Origin: Nitrososphaerota archaeon
GTDB lineage: Archaea > Thermoproteota > Bathyarchaeia > Bathyarchaeales > Bathycorpusculaceae
DNA length: 11,286 bases
Reading direction: 5' to 3'
Assembly (NCBI GenBank): GCA_031282985.1
Contig: JAITCR010000143.1
Coordinates: forward strand, 1 to 11,286
In this document: piece after piece, positions 1 to 6,063 of the stretch
How the letters are laid out: the number at the start of each line of letters is the position of its first letter
Position numbering within the stretch: the stretch's first letter is position 1
Made by a program: the position numbers and the translations under genes
The notes under the pieces: model-generated
What the model saw: only the letters and a program-made list of their open reading frames with translations
What the model was told of the DNA's origin: nothing
Database searches by the model: none

Positions 1-2
1 AG

Positions 3-164
3 AGGGCGGGTGTGTTTTTGTTGTTTTTGCCGGTATGTTCGCCGGATTTTAATCGTATAGGGCCTCGGTGGGTTAATATGAAGCGTGCTTTGTCTGATTT
101 GATGCCTAAATGTGAAACACTACAAGAAGCCGTGTACACCCACTTTAACCACACAAATTCTTAA
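3..164 (+). pseudogene. IS630-family transposase, C-terminal remnant
   Basis: The frame starting at base 3 is open to a TAA at 162-164 and enters from outside the window. It reads LPVCSPDFNRIGPRWVNMKR followed by about 25 more residues. This matches the end of IS630/Tc1-like DDE transposases, whose signature is LPPYSPDLNPIE..W..LK. The third catalytic acid is the Glu of NPIE; here the segment is NRIG, so that Glu is Gly (GGG), and the usual Pro-Tyr before SPD is Val-Cys. These changes suggest an inactive relic rather than a working transposase. Only the last 53 residues are visible, so whether the upstream part is intact is unknown. The composition changes abruptly inside it: G+T-rich to about base 104, then A+C-rich. 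Confidence 0.75.
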
Positions 165-390
165 ACTAATTCACTATATAACCAAACCAACACAAACACA
201 ACAAAAAAACCAGCCAACACACAAAAGAAAAAACAAACGCCTCTACACACAACAACATACACCTAACAGCCAATGCTGGAAAAAAGAAAACAAACAACAA
301 CAAAAAAGAACCAAACAAACATGCACACCCAAGTTCACCGCTAATAGCAACATACAAAAATTAAGCACACTTACAGAAACAGTGACAGTT

Positions 391-398
391 AAAAAAAA
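391..398 (-). terminator. T8 run downstream of ardA-like gene
   Basis: The A8 on the plus strand is T8 on the minus strand, about 110 nt past the stop of the ardA-like gene. Archaeal RNA polymerase terminates at such U-runs without a hairpin. No closer long T-run is seen. Assigning it to this gene is an inference. Confidence 0.35.
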
Positions 399-436
399 TA
401 TAAAAGAATATTATAGAGAGCGGGTGATTAAGTATG
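391..436 (+). promoter_or_regulatory. Orphan promoter and SD in front of a nine-codon ORF
   Basis: A8 is followed by ATATAAAAG (about 399-407), a good archaeal TATA box. GGGTGATT (422-429) follows, matching the anti-SD core GGTGAT, then ATG at 434-436 five bases later. The frame reads only MLSAPFKVW before TAA at 461-463. The order is right for a gene start, but the gene is missing. It may be the severed head of a gene, or a chance A-rich match. Transcription from here would run antisense into the ardA-like gene. Confidence 0.3.
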
Positions 437-507
437 CTTAGTGCGCCCTTTAAAGTATGGTAAGGGTGTGTTCGGATTGTTTTTGCTGTTCATTTTTGTG
501 GTGTCTT

Positions 508-1176
508 TTAAGTTTCATTTAAGCGTGCGTCATTTAGTCGGTCTTTAATTTCTTGGTTTGTGTAGAGTTTGGGGTCAATGTCTGAGTTGTAGAATAGAAA
601 TATTTCGTCAGTGGCAAAATATCCTTGGTTGATGGCTATGTCTTGTCCGTATTTTTCAAAATTAAAATACTCGTACGCAGACAAATTCTCGCCTACTTTG
701 CATTGTTCAAGAGTCCTCTTTAAATCGGAATCGATTTCGTCCACGACTGCATAACCAAGTTTTTCTTCTCTACTGCCCCAAGTGTTAGCATCTATCGTTA
801 CATAGAAAAGGTCACCGACCTGCATGCACGTGTTTAGTATGCTTTGGGTATCTTTTAGGCCGTTGGCGTTGCAATAAGCTGAAGCTATGTTTTTCTCGGT
901 TTCACTCATCTGCTCTAGCATTACAGCTAACAGGTTAAGGTCATAGAGGTTTTCATATTCACCAAGGCTAAAATCTGACTCATAATCATGCACCGCATAC
1001 TCCTCATGTTGAGCATTTAGGCCAACTTTGGTTTTTAGAAACTCTTTGATTTCGTATTGTGTAGTGGGCAGATTTAACCAATCTCCCCTTATTTCTCCTT
1101 CGTTGTATTTGCCCAGATTGGCAACATAGACTCTAATTTGGGGGCTATTTTGTTTTGTAAAAGTTTGTTCACACAT
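508..1176 (-). CDS. ardA: ArdA-like antirestriction protein
   Basis: 222 residues. ArdA proteins mimic B-form DNA and bind type I restriction-modification enzymes, shielding DNA that enters by conjugation or phage. Diagnostic segments are visible: IRVYVANLGKYNEGEIRGDW (residues 14-33, the ArdA N-terminal block, usually IYVASLxDYNxGxLHGxW), EEYAVHDYES (58-67, usually EEWAIHDYE) and YFNFEKYGQDI (170-180, usually YFDYEAYGRDL). The protein is rich in Asp and Glu, as expected of a DNA mimic. It is longer than the usual 165-170 residues, with extra sequence around residues 105-160 and at the C-terminus. The start ATG is supported by AAGGAG (1187-1192) ten bases upstream. It lies 847 bp downstream of the coupling ATPase, on the same strand. 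ArdA is mostly known from bacterial conjugative elements; with the ATPase it marks this region as mobile DNA. Confidence 0.85.
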   Translation of the reverse strand: MCEQTFTKQNSPQIRVYVANLGKYNEGEIRGDWLNLPTTQYEIKEFLKTKVGLNAQHEEYAVHDYESDFSLGEYENLYDLNLLAVMLEQMSETEKNIASAYCNANGLKDTQSILNTCMQVGDLFYVTIDANTWGSREEKLGYAVVDEIDSDLKRTLEQCKVGENLSAYEYFNFEKYGQDIAINQGYFATDEIFLFYNSDIDPKLYTNQEIKDRLNDARLNET

Positions 1177-1186
1177 TTGTTATAAT

Positions 1187-1192
1187 CTCCTT
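1187..1192 (-). promoter_or_regulatory. Ribosome binding site of ardA-like gene
   Basis: On the minus strand AAGGAG stands ten bases before the ATG at 1176. It is a full match to the anti-SD core and fixes the start. Confidence 0.7.
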
Positions 1193-1432
1193 TGTTTGAT
1201 TGTTTGTTTATGCTTCTGTTGGTGGAACTGGGTTGGTTGCTGGCGGGTTGGGTTTGGGTGCTTCGCTGATTTTTGTTTAAAGAAGAGGTTTTGTAGGTGT
1301 GTGTTTGTTTGGTTGTTGGTTAAAGTGTGGAAAAAACGGGCTGTGTTTGGTTTTGAGTGTTTTGCAAGGTGGTGTGCGTTATTTGTGGGGTGTTTGTTGT
1401 TTGTGGCTTTTTCTTTTGGTTTTTTGGCCTAT

Positions 1433-1471
1433 GGGGTTGTTTTTGTTGGTTTCCAGAATTTTTCCAAAATT
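1433..1471. repeat. Iteron-like repeat copy 1
   Basis: A 39-bp unit that matches copy 2 at 36 of 39 positions by eye. Its core at 1449-1467 is GTTTCCAGAATTTTTCCAA, two TTCCA half-sites one helical turn (11 bp) apart. On the minus strand these read TTGGAAA twice. Confidence 0.7.
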
Positions 1472-1563
1472 GTCTGTAATTATACGCGATTTTTCAATGT
1501 TTTTTGTTGTAAATACGGGTTTGTTTTTTGTTTAAGGCTGTTTGTAACTGTTTTTTAGTTAAA

Positions 1564-1602
1564 GGGGTTGTTTTTGTCGGTTTCCAAAGTTTTTCCAAAA
1601 TT
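1564..1602. repeat. Iteron-like repeat copy 2
   Basis: A 39-bp unit with three mismatches to copy 1. Its core GTTTCCAAAGTTTTTCCAA is at 1580-1598, 131 bp from the core of copy 1. The two halves TTTCCAA are 11 bp apart. Confidence 0.7.
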
Positions 1603-1721
1603 AGTCGTTTTCTCGTGGTGTTTTCAGTTTTTCAGGAGCGTAATTTAAGCCTTTTTAGTGTTATGCATGGTTTGTTTTGGTTTGTTTGTGGTTTAATTGT
1701 TGTTTTAATGGTTTTATTGGT

Positions 1722-1748
1722 AAAGGGTTTGTTTTTGTTGGTTTCCAG
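1722..1748. repeat. Iteron-like repeat copy 3 (left half only)
   Basis: It keeps the left part shared with copies 1 and 2 (AAGGG, TTGTTTTTGTTGG, TTTCCAG) but the second half-site is replaced by TTTTGTG. The half-site begins 161 bp from that of copy 2. Confidence 0.55.
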
Positions 1749-1784
1749 TTTTGTGTTTTTAGAGGGTTAAGTAAAAAATAGAGC

Positions 1785-1800
1785 ATACGCTAAAGCGTGT
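1785..1800. repeat. Small hairpin at the compositional switch
   Basis: Arms ACGCT (1787-1791) and AGCGT (1794-1798) flank an AA loop; a T-G and an A-T pair extend the stem. On the minus strand it is followed within a few bases by TATTTTTT, so it could help terminate minus-strand transcription. Confidence 0.4.
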
Positions 1801-1805
1801 TTTGG

Positions 1806-1827
1806 GCGTTTCCAAGGTTTTTCCAAT
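1806..1827. repeat. Iteron-like repeat copy 4 (core only)
   Basis: The core GTTTCCAAGGTTTTTCCAA at 1808-1826 differs from copy 2 at one position, but the G+T-rich left flank is absent. Conservation of the core outside the G+T-rich context argues that the double motif itself is selected. Confidence 0.6.
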
Positions 1828-1941
1828 GCTAAATATGCCTTAATGCCGACCAGCAGTCCAAACGGACAAAAGTTCCATAACAGGAAGCAACATACTAAAA
1901 ACTGAAACTATTTAAAACAAAAACACCACCCAAAACACTGT

Positions 1942-1984
1942 AAAAAAGAGCGAAAGAAAATTGGGCAAAAACTTTATGAAAAAA
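1942..1984 (-). terminator. Clustered T-runs after the coupling ATPase
   Basis: Read on the minus strand, T6 (1984-1979), T5 (1971-1967) and T6 (1947-1942) follow 40-80 nt after the ATPase stop. This is the pattern expected of U-tract termination in archaea. Confidence 0.45.
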
Positions 1985-2023
1985 TTGCTTGACCAGCACG
2001 CACTATTTTTCACTGATGTTATG

Positions 2024-4483
2024 TTAGGGGTCATTGAAGCCTTGGATGGTTATTTTGTGTTTTTCGATTAGGGTTTTTGTTTTGTCGTCAAATAGTCCTA
2101 TGCTGTGTTCTTCTTTGCCGTTTCGGGTGCAGAGGTATTTTTTGCCTTTAGCATCTTTTAGTCTAAATCGCCATCCTTTACTTGCAAGTCCTAACAGTAG
2201 TTGCTCCTTCTGAAAAAACGCCTCATCTACTGAAGAGCTGGGTTCATTTTCTGAAGAAATTGTTTGTTCTAAAATCTGGGCAGACTGCTCTTGAGATGCT
2301 TGCTCTGGAGGTTGTTTGGCAGGTTCAATTTCACAAGGTTGACTGGTTTCATGGTCTTTGGTTTGATTGTCAAGTAAATCCATGACTTCTATGGTTGTCA
2401 TTTCGGGATGGTCAGGTTCAAATCTAGACGAGTTAGTTACAAGGGTGGCGTTCCATTCCAAAAGCTTCTCCTTCAGTGCTTCTTCATCGGTTTGGTTAGG
2501 TACGATGAATACTGTGGGGAAGCCCATTTTCTTATTGCGTTGATAGTTATACTTTAGGCGGTCCCAGTGCCTTTTAGGGTAACATTCTACCTCTACAGCA
2601 AAACTACGCTTATAATCCCAACAACTATGATCAATGTACCCTTTTGCGCCCTCAACCTTTGATGCGGGTAGAGTGGGGGTAACGTATAGGTCAGCTAAAC
2701 TCTCATCAGTCGCCCCATCATCTATGCGTACGATCCAACCGTTTAACCAATACACCTTACGCTGCGCCATAATGGTCTGAATGTGTTTAACGCCACCCGC
2801 TTTCTCGCCACGAAAAGTAACATCTAAGAGGCGTTTGGCTTTTTTATCGCTTAAGTCTAAGCGCCAATTTCGTATGCGTATTTCTTTGGCTTTTAACTCT
2901 TTTTTACCATAGGCGTAGGTTTCTTCTCGGTATTGGCGTGTTGTTTCGTCTTTGAAGGATAGGTAGGCGTTTCGTTTGGCATTGTCTACGGCGAGGTTTT
3001 TTAGGGCATTTACAAGCCCCATCTCTGTAAGAACATAAGGTTTAGGCGTGGCGGGGTTGTATAGGAGGTGTTCTCGCAGGGTATCCTCATCAACATAACC
3101 TCCAAGCAGTCTGACAGTGAGAAGTATTGTCCACTCAGCAGGCGTTACAGGCCAGTCCAAAAAATCTCTTTGTAGCGACTTGGTTTTTATCTGGCCCATC
3201 AACTCATCAACATCCACTTTACGACCATACCTTTCTAGACTGTGTTTGATTACTTTTTCAGGTTCGCTGGGTCCTGTTTTGTAGTCAAGGGTTTCTAGGA
3301 CTTGGTATTCTCGGTTGCCTTGGAAGGGGGTGGAGACAAAGAAGAGGTGTCTTGGTAGGTTCATGAGGGTTTGGTAGCCATAGTTTTTGGGGTAGAATTT
3401 TTCGAGGGTTTTGGCGGTGTCTTCGCCTACGCGGAAGCTGATGATTGTTTCGCAGGTTTGGGTTATGGCGTCTTGGATGTCTTTTCTGTATTGTGTTAGG
3501 TATTGGCTTGCTAGTGTTATGTAGACTTTGAATTTGCGTAGGGATTGGAGGGTTTCGGGTATGCTTTTGGTGGTGTACCTGTAAGCTTCGTCCACATATA
3601 CATAGAAGGGTACGCGTTCGTGTTCAGGGATATCTTCACGGGACATCCCAGCGTTATAAGTAGCAGATAGGATGAGGCTGCCCAAAAAATTCGCCATATC
3701 AGTTGTGATTACACCTTCAGGGAGGTCTACAATGATTATTTTTCGCTGATCCATAGCCACCCGAAAATCAATACAGCTTTTTTCAGCCATAAACATAGGT
3801 ACAAGAATTCTCTCCTGTACAATACGATACAATTTAGTCAAAACAGCCATAGACGCATCCTTCGGCATCTTATCATACTGCTTCTCCCAAAAGGTGCGGA
3901 CGTTTTGGTCTCTGCATTTTGCTGTTAGCATTTCTCGAAAGTCATTATCAGCTAAAATTTTGTATAAATCAGGAAGTTTTGCATTTTCTTTCTCCATAAG
4001 CAAATACAAAGCGTTTAGTAGGATCATGTCTAGGCGGGGTCCCCACCAGCGTTCGTAGATTTTTTCTAGGGTGTCCATGAACATTCGGGCGACTACGTCT
4101 CGTTCGTAGGGGTCTTTGGATTCTAAGAAATTAATTTGTAGGACTTGGTGGTCGTATTTGTCCTCAAAAGCCGACCAAGGATTAATGTAAATAACGCGAT
4201 CCCATTTCTCAGGCGGAATATGCGACAAAACAAGATTGGTGAGATCGCTATGAGAATCTATAACCATAAAACCCTCATCATGATCAATATGCTGCTTAAT
4301 CATAGAGAGCAGAAAACGTGTTTTACCACACCCCGGAAACCCCATAACCAAAGAATGAATACGATCCGAACCATAAATACCTCGCTTTAACTTCTTACCT
4401 ATAGCCGGATCTATTTCAGCATCTACACCTAATACATGAAGTCTATTTCTAGTTACTTTCGAGTTTGCGTTTTGGTTGCTCAC
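2024..4483 (-). CDS. VirD4/TraG-like coupling ATPase fused to a Replic_Relax/nuclease-like domain
   Basis: 819 residues, GTG start with SD GAGAGGT (4491-4497) seven bases upstream; an ATG two bases further out is stopped at once. Residues 35-400 form a VirD4/TraG-type ATPase: Walker A GFPGCGKT (48-55), WWGPRLDMILLNAL (146-159), Walker B FYVYVDEA (293-300, D298/E299) and ASQYLTQ (325-331, sensor Gln). Such enzymes pump DNA during conjugation. No N-terminal membrane helix is seen, so it is probably soluble. Residues 430-560 resemble a winged-helix region. Residues 560-690 resemble the Replic_Relax/PD-(D/E)XK fold: ADLYV (D598), then FAVEVE (E631/E633), a NYQRNKK helix and TVFIV strand. A low-complexity linker (700-755) leads to a small basic end domain (770-810, GWRFRLKD). 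The ATPase call is firm; the C-terminal assignment is pattern-based. No other conjugation genes are in view. Confidence 0.8.
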   Translation of the reverse strand: MSNQNANSKVTRNRLHVLGVDAEIDPAIGKKLKRGIYGSDRIHSLVMGFPGCGKTRFLLSMIKQHIDHDEGFMVIDSHSDLTNLVLSHIPPEKWDRVIYINPWSAFEDKYDHQVLQINFLESKDPYERDVVARMFMDTLEKIYERWWGPRLDMILLNALYLLMEKENAKLPDLYKILADNDFREMLTAKCRDQNVRTFWEKQYDKMPKDASMAVLTKLYRIVQERILVPMFMAEKSCIDFRVAMDQRKIIIVDLPEGVITTDMANFLGSLILSATYNAGMSREDIPEHERVPFYVYVDEAYRYTTKSIPETLQSLRKFKVYITLASQYLTQYRKDIQDAITQTCETIISFRVGEDTAKTLEKFYPKNYGYQTLMNLPRHLFFVSTPFQGNREYQVLETLDYKTGPSEPEKVIKHSLERYGRKVDVDELMGQIKTKSLQRDFLDWPVTPAEWTILLTVRLLGGYVDEDTLREHLLYNPATPKPYVLTEMGLVNALKNLAVDNAKRNAYLSFKDETTRQYREETYAYGKKELKAKEIRIRNWRLDLSDKKAKRLLDVTFRGEKAGGVKHIQTIMAQRKVYWLNGWIVRIDDGATDESLADLYVTPTLPASKVEGAKGYIDHSCWDYKRSFAVEVECYPKRHWDRLKYNYQRNKKMGFPTVFIVPNQTDEEALKEKLLEWNATLVTNSSRFEPDHPEMTTIEVMDLLDNQTKDHETSQPCEIEPAKQPPEQASQEQSAQILEQTISSENEPSSSVDEAFFQKEQLLLGLASKGWRFRLKDAKGKKYLCTRNGKEEHSIGLFDDKTKTLIEKHKITIQGFNDP

Positions 4484-4490
4484 ATTATGA

Positions 4491-4497
4491 ACCTCTC
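4491..4497 (-). promoter_or_regulatory. Ribosome binding site selecting a GTG start
   Basis: GAGAGGT on the minus strand, seven bases before the GTG at 4483. The overlapping ATG at 4485-4483 is followed directly by TGA, so GTG is the only usable start here. Confidence 0.6.
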
Positions 4498-4514
4498 TGC
4501 AAAGACATGATTTC

Positions 4515-4530
4515 AGTTTTAAAAAAAACT
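4515..4530. promoter_or_regulatory. Palindromic TATA region shared by divergent genes
   Basis: An A/T core flanked by AGTTTT and AAAACT reads as a TATA-like box on both strands. To the left it lies about 35-40 bp before the GTG of the coupling ATPase. To the right it lies about 35-40 bp before the ATG of the small Cys-rich gene. Both distances suit a transcript with a short leader, so one box could serve both directions. Confidence 0.45.
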
Positions 4531-4560
4531 AAAACACCAAATTTTGGATACGTGAGTTTA

Positions 4561-4773
4561 ATGGAACAATGCAAAAACCCCCTAAACCCAAAATGTCAAA
4601 ACAAAGACATCGCACTATACGTACAAATTAATCAAGAAAAAATCGCCATATGTCAACACAATGCTGGATAGACATTTCGGAAACAACCGAAGACTGGAAC
4701 AAAGAAACACCAACAACGAAAAACAAAATAACAAAACAAAATTGTTACAACGCCAAAAATAGTTTATACATTT
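4561..4773 (+). pseudogene. Small Cys-rich, zinc-ribbon-like protein, frameshifted
   Basis: The frame from ATG 4561 reads MEQCKNPLNPKCQNKDIALY, then VQINQEKIAICQHNAG and stops at 4669-4671. In the neighbouring frame the text continues as CWIDISETTEDWNKE from 4662 to a TGA near 4773. Joined, ICQH-CWIDISETTEDW looks like the second half of a small zinc-binding family seen in archaea, with CxnC pairs and a motif of the form ICxxCWxxISxTxxxW. A net shift of one base near 4657-4662 would explain the split. GTGAG five bases before the ATG could be an SD, and a TATA-like box stands about 38 bp upstream. Function is unknown; such proteins are assumed to bind zinc. It may be a decayed gene, a sequencing error, or a real 36-residue peptide. 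Confidence 0.5.
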
Positions 4774-4791
4774 GAGAAGATTTTTAAAACC
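4762..4791 (+). promoter_or_regulatory. Promoter of the yhcG-like gene
   Basis: Two TATA-like boxes, GTTTATACA (4762-4770) and TTTTTAAAAC (4781-4790), precede the GTG at 4822. The first would leave a leader of about 30 nt containing AAGGGG (4809-4814), a weak SD; the second would leave about 11 nt. Confidence 0.4.
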
Positions 4792-4821
4792 TGCAAGACT
4801 GATATACTAAGGGGCATTGTA

Positions 4822-5913
4822 GTGGAAGGTTTCTTTGATAATGTTGCTACAATTATTGAGCAAGCACGAACATACGTAGGGCGCACTGCAGATTTAACCA
4901 TGTGCATCACCTATTACGAGATCGGTCGCATGATTGTCGAACAAGAACAGAATGGCAAGGAACATTCAGAATATGGCAGTGGGTTGCTAAAAAAAATTAT
5001 CCGCATATTTAACTGGCCGATTTGGCAAAGGCTTTTCAACTACAAACTTAAAATACGCAAGACAATTTTACCAAACCTATGCCCCTTCAATTCAACAATT
5101 AAATTCCACTAAAGCTAAAACTAACGTTGTAAATCGTCAATCAATGATTGACGAATTGACCTTTAAATTAAGCTGGACCCATTACCAAGTTTTGACGCGA
5201 ATTAAAAATGCTGATGAACGCCATTTTTACGAAATAGAGGCGATAAACCAACAATGGTCAGTTAGGCAGCTTCGATGTCAATACAATAGCAGTCTATATA
5301 AACGACTTGCACTTTCACGCAATAAAACAGATGTTATGCGGCTTGCAAACGAGGGTCAGTTAGTAGAAAAACCGGGTGATCTGTTAAAAAACCCTTTGGT
5401 GCTTGAATTTTTAGGCATGGACGAAAAATCGGAGTATTCGGAAACGACTTTAGAATCAGCAATTATATCTCATCTGCAAAAGTTTCTCCTTGAATTAGGT
5501 AAAGGCTTTTTGTTTGAAGCTCGACAAAAACGGTTTAGTTTTGATGAACAATCCTTTTTTGTTGATCTTGTTTTCTATAATCGACTACTGCAGTGTTATG
5601 TTATAATCGATTTGAAGACTGATAAAATGGGTCACCAAGATCTTGGTCAAATGTTGATGTATGTTAATTATTTTGACCGTTATGTTAAGGCAGAACATGA
5701 AAAATCAACAGTAGGTATTCTTTTGTGAAGGAAAAAAACGAGAGCATAGTTCAGCTAACGCTACCTGAAAACTCGAATATTTATGCCTCAGAATACCAAC
5801 TTTATTTGCCGACTAAGAGCTTGCTTCAGCAGAAGCTCCTTGAGTGGTCTCAAGAATTTGAAGAAACTCAAAACACCCGAGACAAAAAATTCAATGGACA
5901 AACTAAAGAATAG
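4822..5913 (+). pseudogene. yhcG: YhcG/DUF1016-family PD-(D/E)XK nuclease, two frameshifts
   Basis: Three pieces in alternating frames join into one protein of about 363 residues, the family's usual size. Piece 1 (4822-4996, GTG start) has YYEIGRMIVEQEQNGKEHSE and GLLKK of the DUF1016 N-terminal domain. Piece 2 (4997-5728) runs LSAYLTGRFGKGFSTTNLKY, YARQFYQTYAPSIQQ, then LSWTHYQVL, WSVRQL, and the nuclease core FFVDLVFYN (Asp codon 5564) and IDLKT (Asp 5609, Lys 5615). Piece 3 (from 5726) gives KEKNESIVQLTLPE and QLYLPT. The first break is one extra A in an A8 run (4989-4996); the second is a lost base in a TGY Cys codon at 5726-5728. YhcG-type proteins are putative nucleases often found near restriction systems and mobile DNA. 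Catalytic residues remain, so the damage is recent or due to sequencing. Confidence 0.85.
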
Positions 5914-5921
5914 CGTGTAAC

Positions 5922-5993
5922 ATTTTTACCTCGAGCTAAATATGTCACCAAAAACAGTTTTATCTCGAATTATTGATGGGGAAAAAGTTTTTT
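5922..5993 (+). terminator. T-runs after the yhcG-like gene
   Basis: A T5 run near 5922-5926 and T6 at 5988-5993 follow the stop codon by about 10 and 75 nt. They fit archaeal U-tract termination, without proof that they act. Confidence 0.3.
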
Positions 5994-6033
5994 AGAGGTT
6001 AAGCACACTTTATTTGTTAGTGTTTAATATGAA

Positions 6034-6063
6034 TCCTCAAAATTTGAACCATAATTTTGAGGA
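6034..6063. repeat. Perfect 11-bp inverted repeat (hairpin)
   Basis: Arms TCCTCAAAATT (6034-6044) and AATTTTGAGGA (6053-6063) flank the 8-nt loop TGAACCAT. No mismatches. No T-run follows on either strand, so it is not a classical terminator. It could be an operator, an RNA stem, or a remnant of a transposon end. Confidence 0.6.

Larger units (their letters stand above)
165..507. other. Non-coding, extremely A+C-rich stretch with orphan promoter-like patch
   Basis: No convincing gene. From about 165 to 390 the plus strand is almost only A and C: bases 181-240 hold 57 A/C out of 60 by hand count. The open frame crossing it is low-complexity Thr/Lys/Gln/Asn, as expected from such composition. 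At 391-463 the character changes to an A8 run, a TATA-like patch, an SD-like GGGTGATT and a nine-codon ORF. From about 460 it turns G+T-rich up to the end of the ardA-like gene. The A8 run at 391-398 is a T8 run on the minus strand and could end the ardA transcript. Confidence 0.6.
1177..2023. other. 847-bp non-coding region, mostly G+T-rich, with dispersed repeats
   Basis: It separates the two minus-strand mobile-element genes. From about 1196 to 1770 the plus strand is overwhelmingly G and T (54 of 60 in 1381-1440). Its open frames give only Phe/Val/Cys/Gly/Trp-rich peptides and are not credible genes. Three or four repeats sit at 1433-1826. A small hairpin at 1785-1800 (arms ACGCT/AGCGT, loop AA) marks the point where composition flips; 1860-1990 is A-rich. 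The A-runs at 1942-1984 are T-runs for the ATPase transcript. The size, repeats and hairpins would suit an element's origin or transfer site, or a long regulated leader for the ardA-like gene; neither is proven. Confidence 0.6.

Noticed and set aside
112..441. 109-codon plus-strand open frame, Thr/Lys/Gln/Asn-rich
   Set aside because: It arises from A+C-rich low-complexity DNA, overlaps the transposase remnant in another frame and has no SD.
1196..1770. Overlapping plus-strand open frames giving Phe/Val/Cys/Gly/Trp-rich peptides that look like membrane proteins
   Set aside because: They follow from the almost pure G+T composition; no SD, no family resemblance, and the frames overlap one another and cross the repeats.
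1433..1827. CRISPR array
   Set aside because: Intervals are 131, 161 and 67 bp, copies degenerate unevenly and no cas gene is present.
508..4483. Complete conjugation system
   Set aside because: Only a coupling-type ATPase and ArdA are visible; no VirB4 or VirB6-like protein, separate relaxase or integrase lies in the window.
6034..6063. Possible tRNA T-arm on the minus strand (GGTTCAAAT)
   Set aside because: The flanking bases do not form a T-stem, acceptor or anticodon arm; a simple 11-bp hairpin explains the sequence better.
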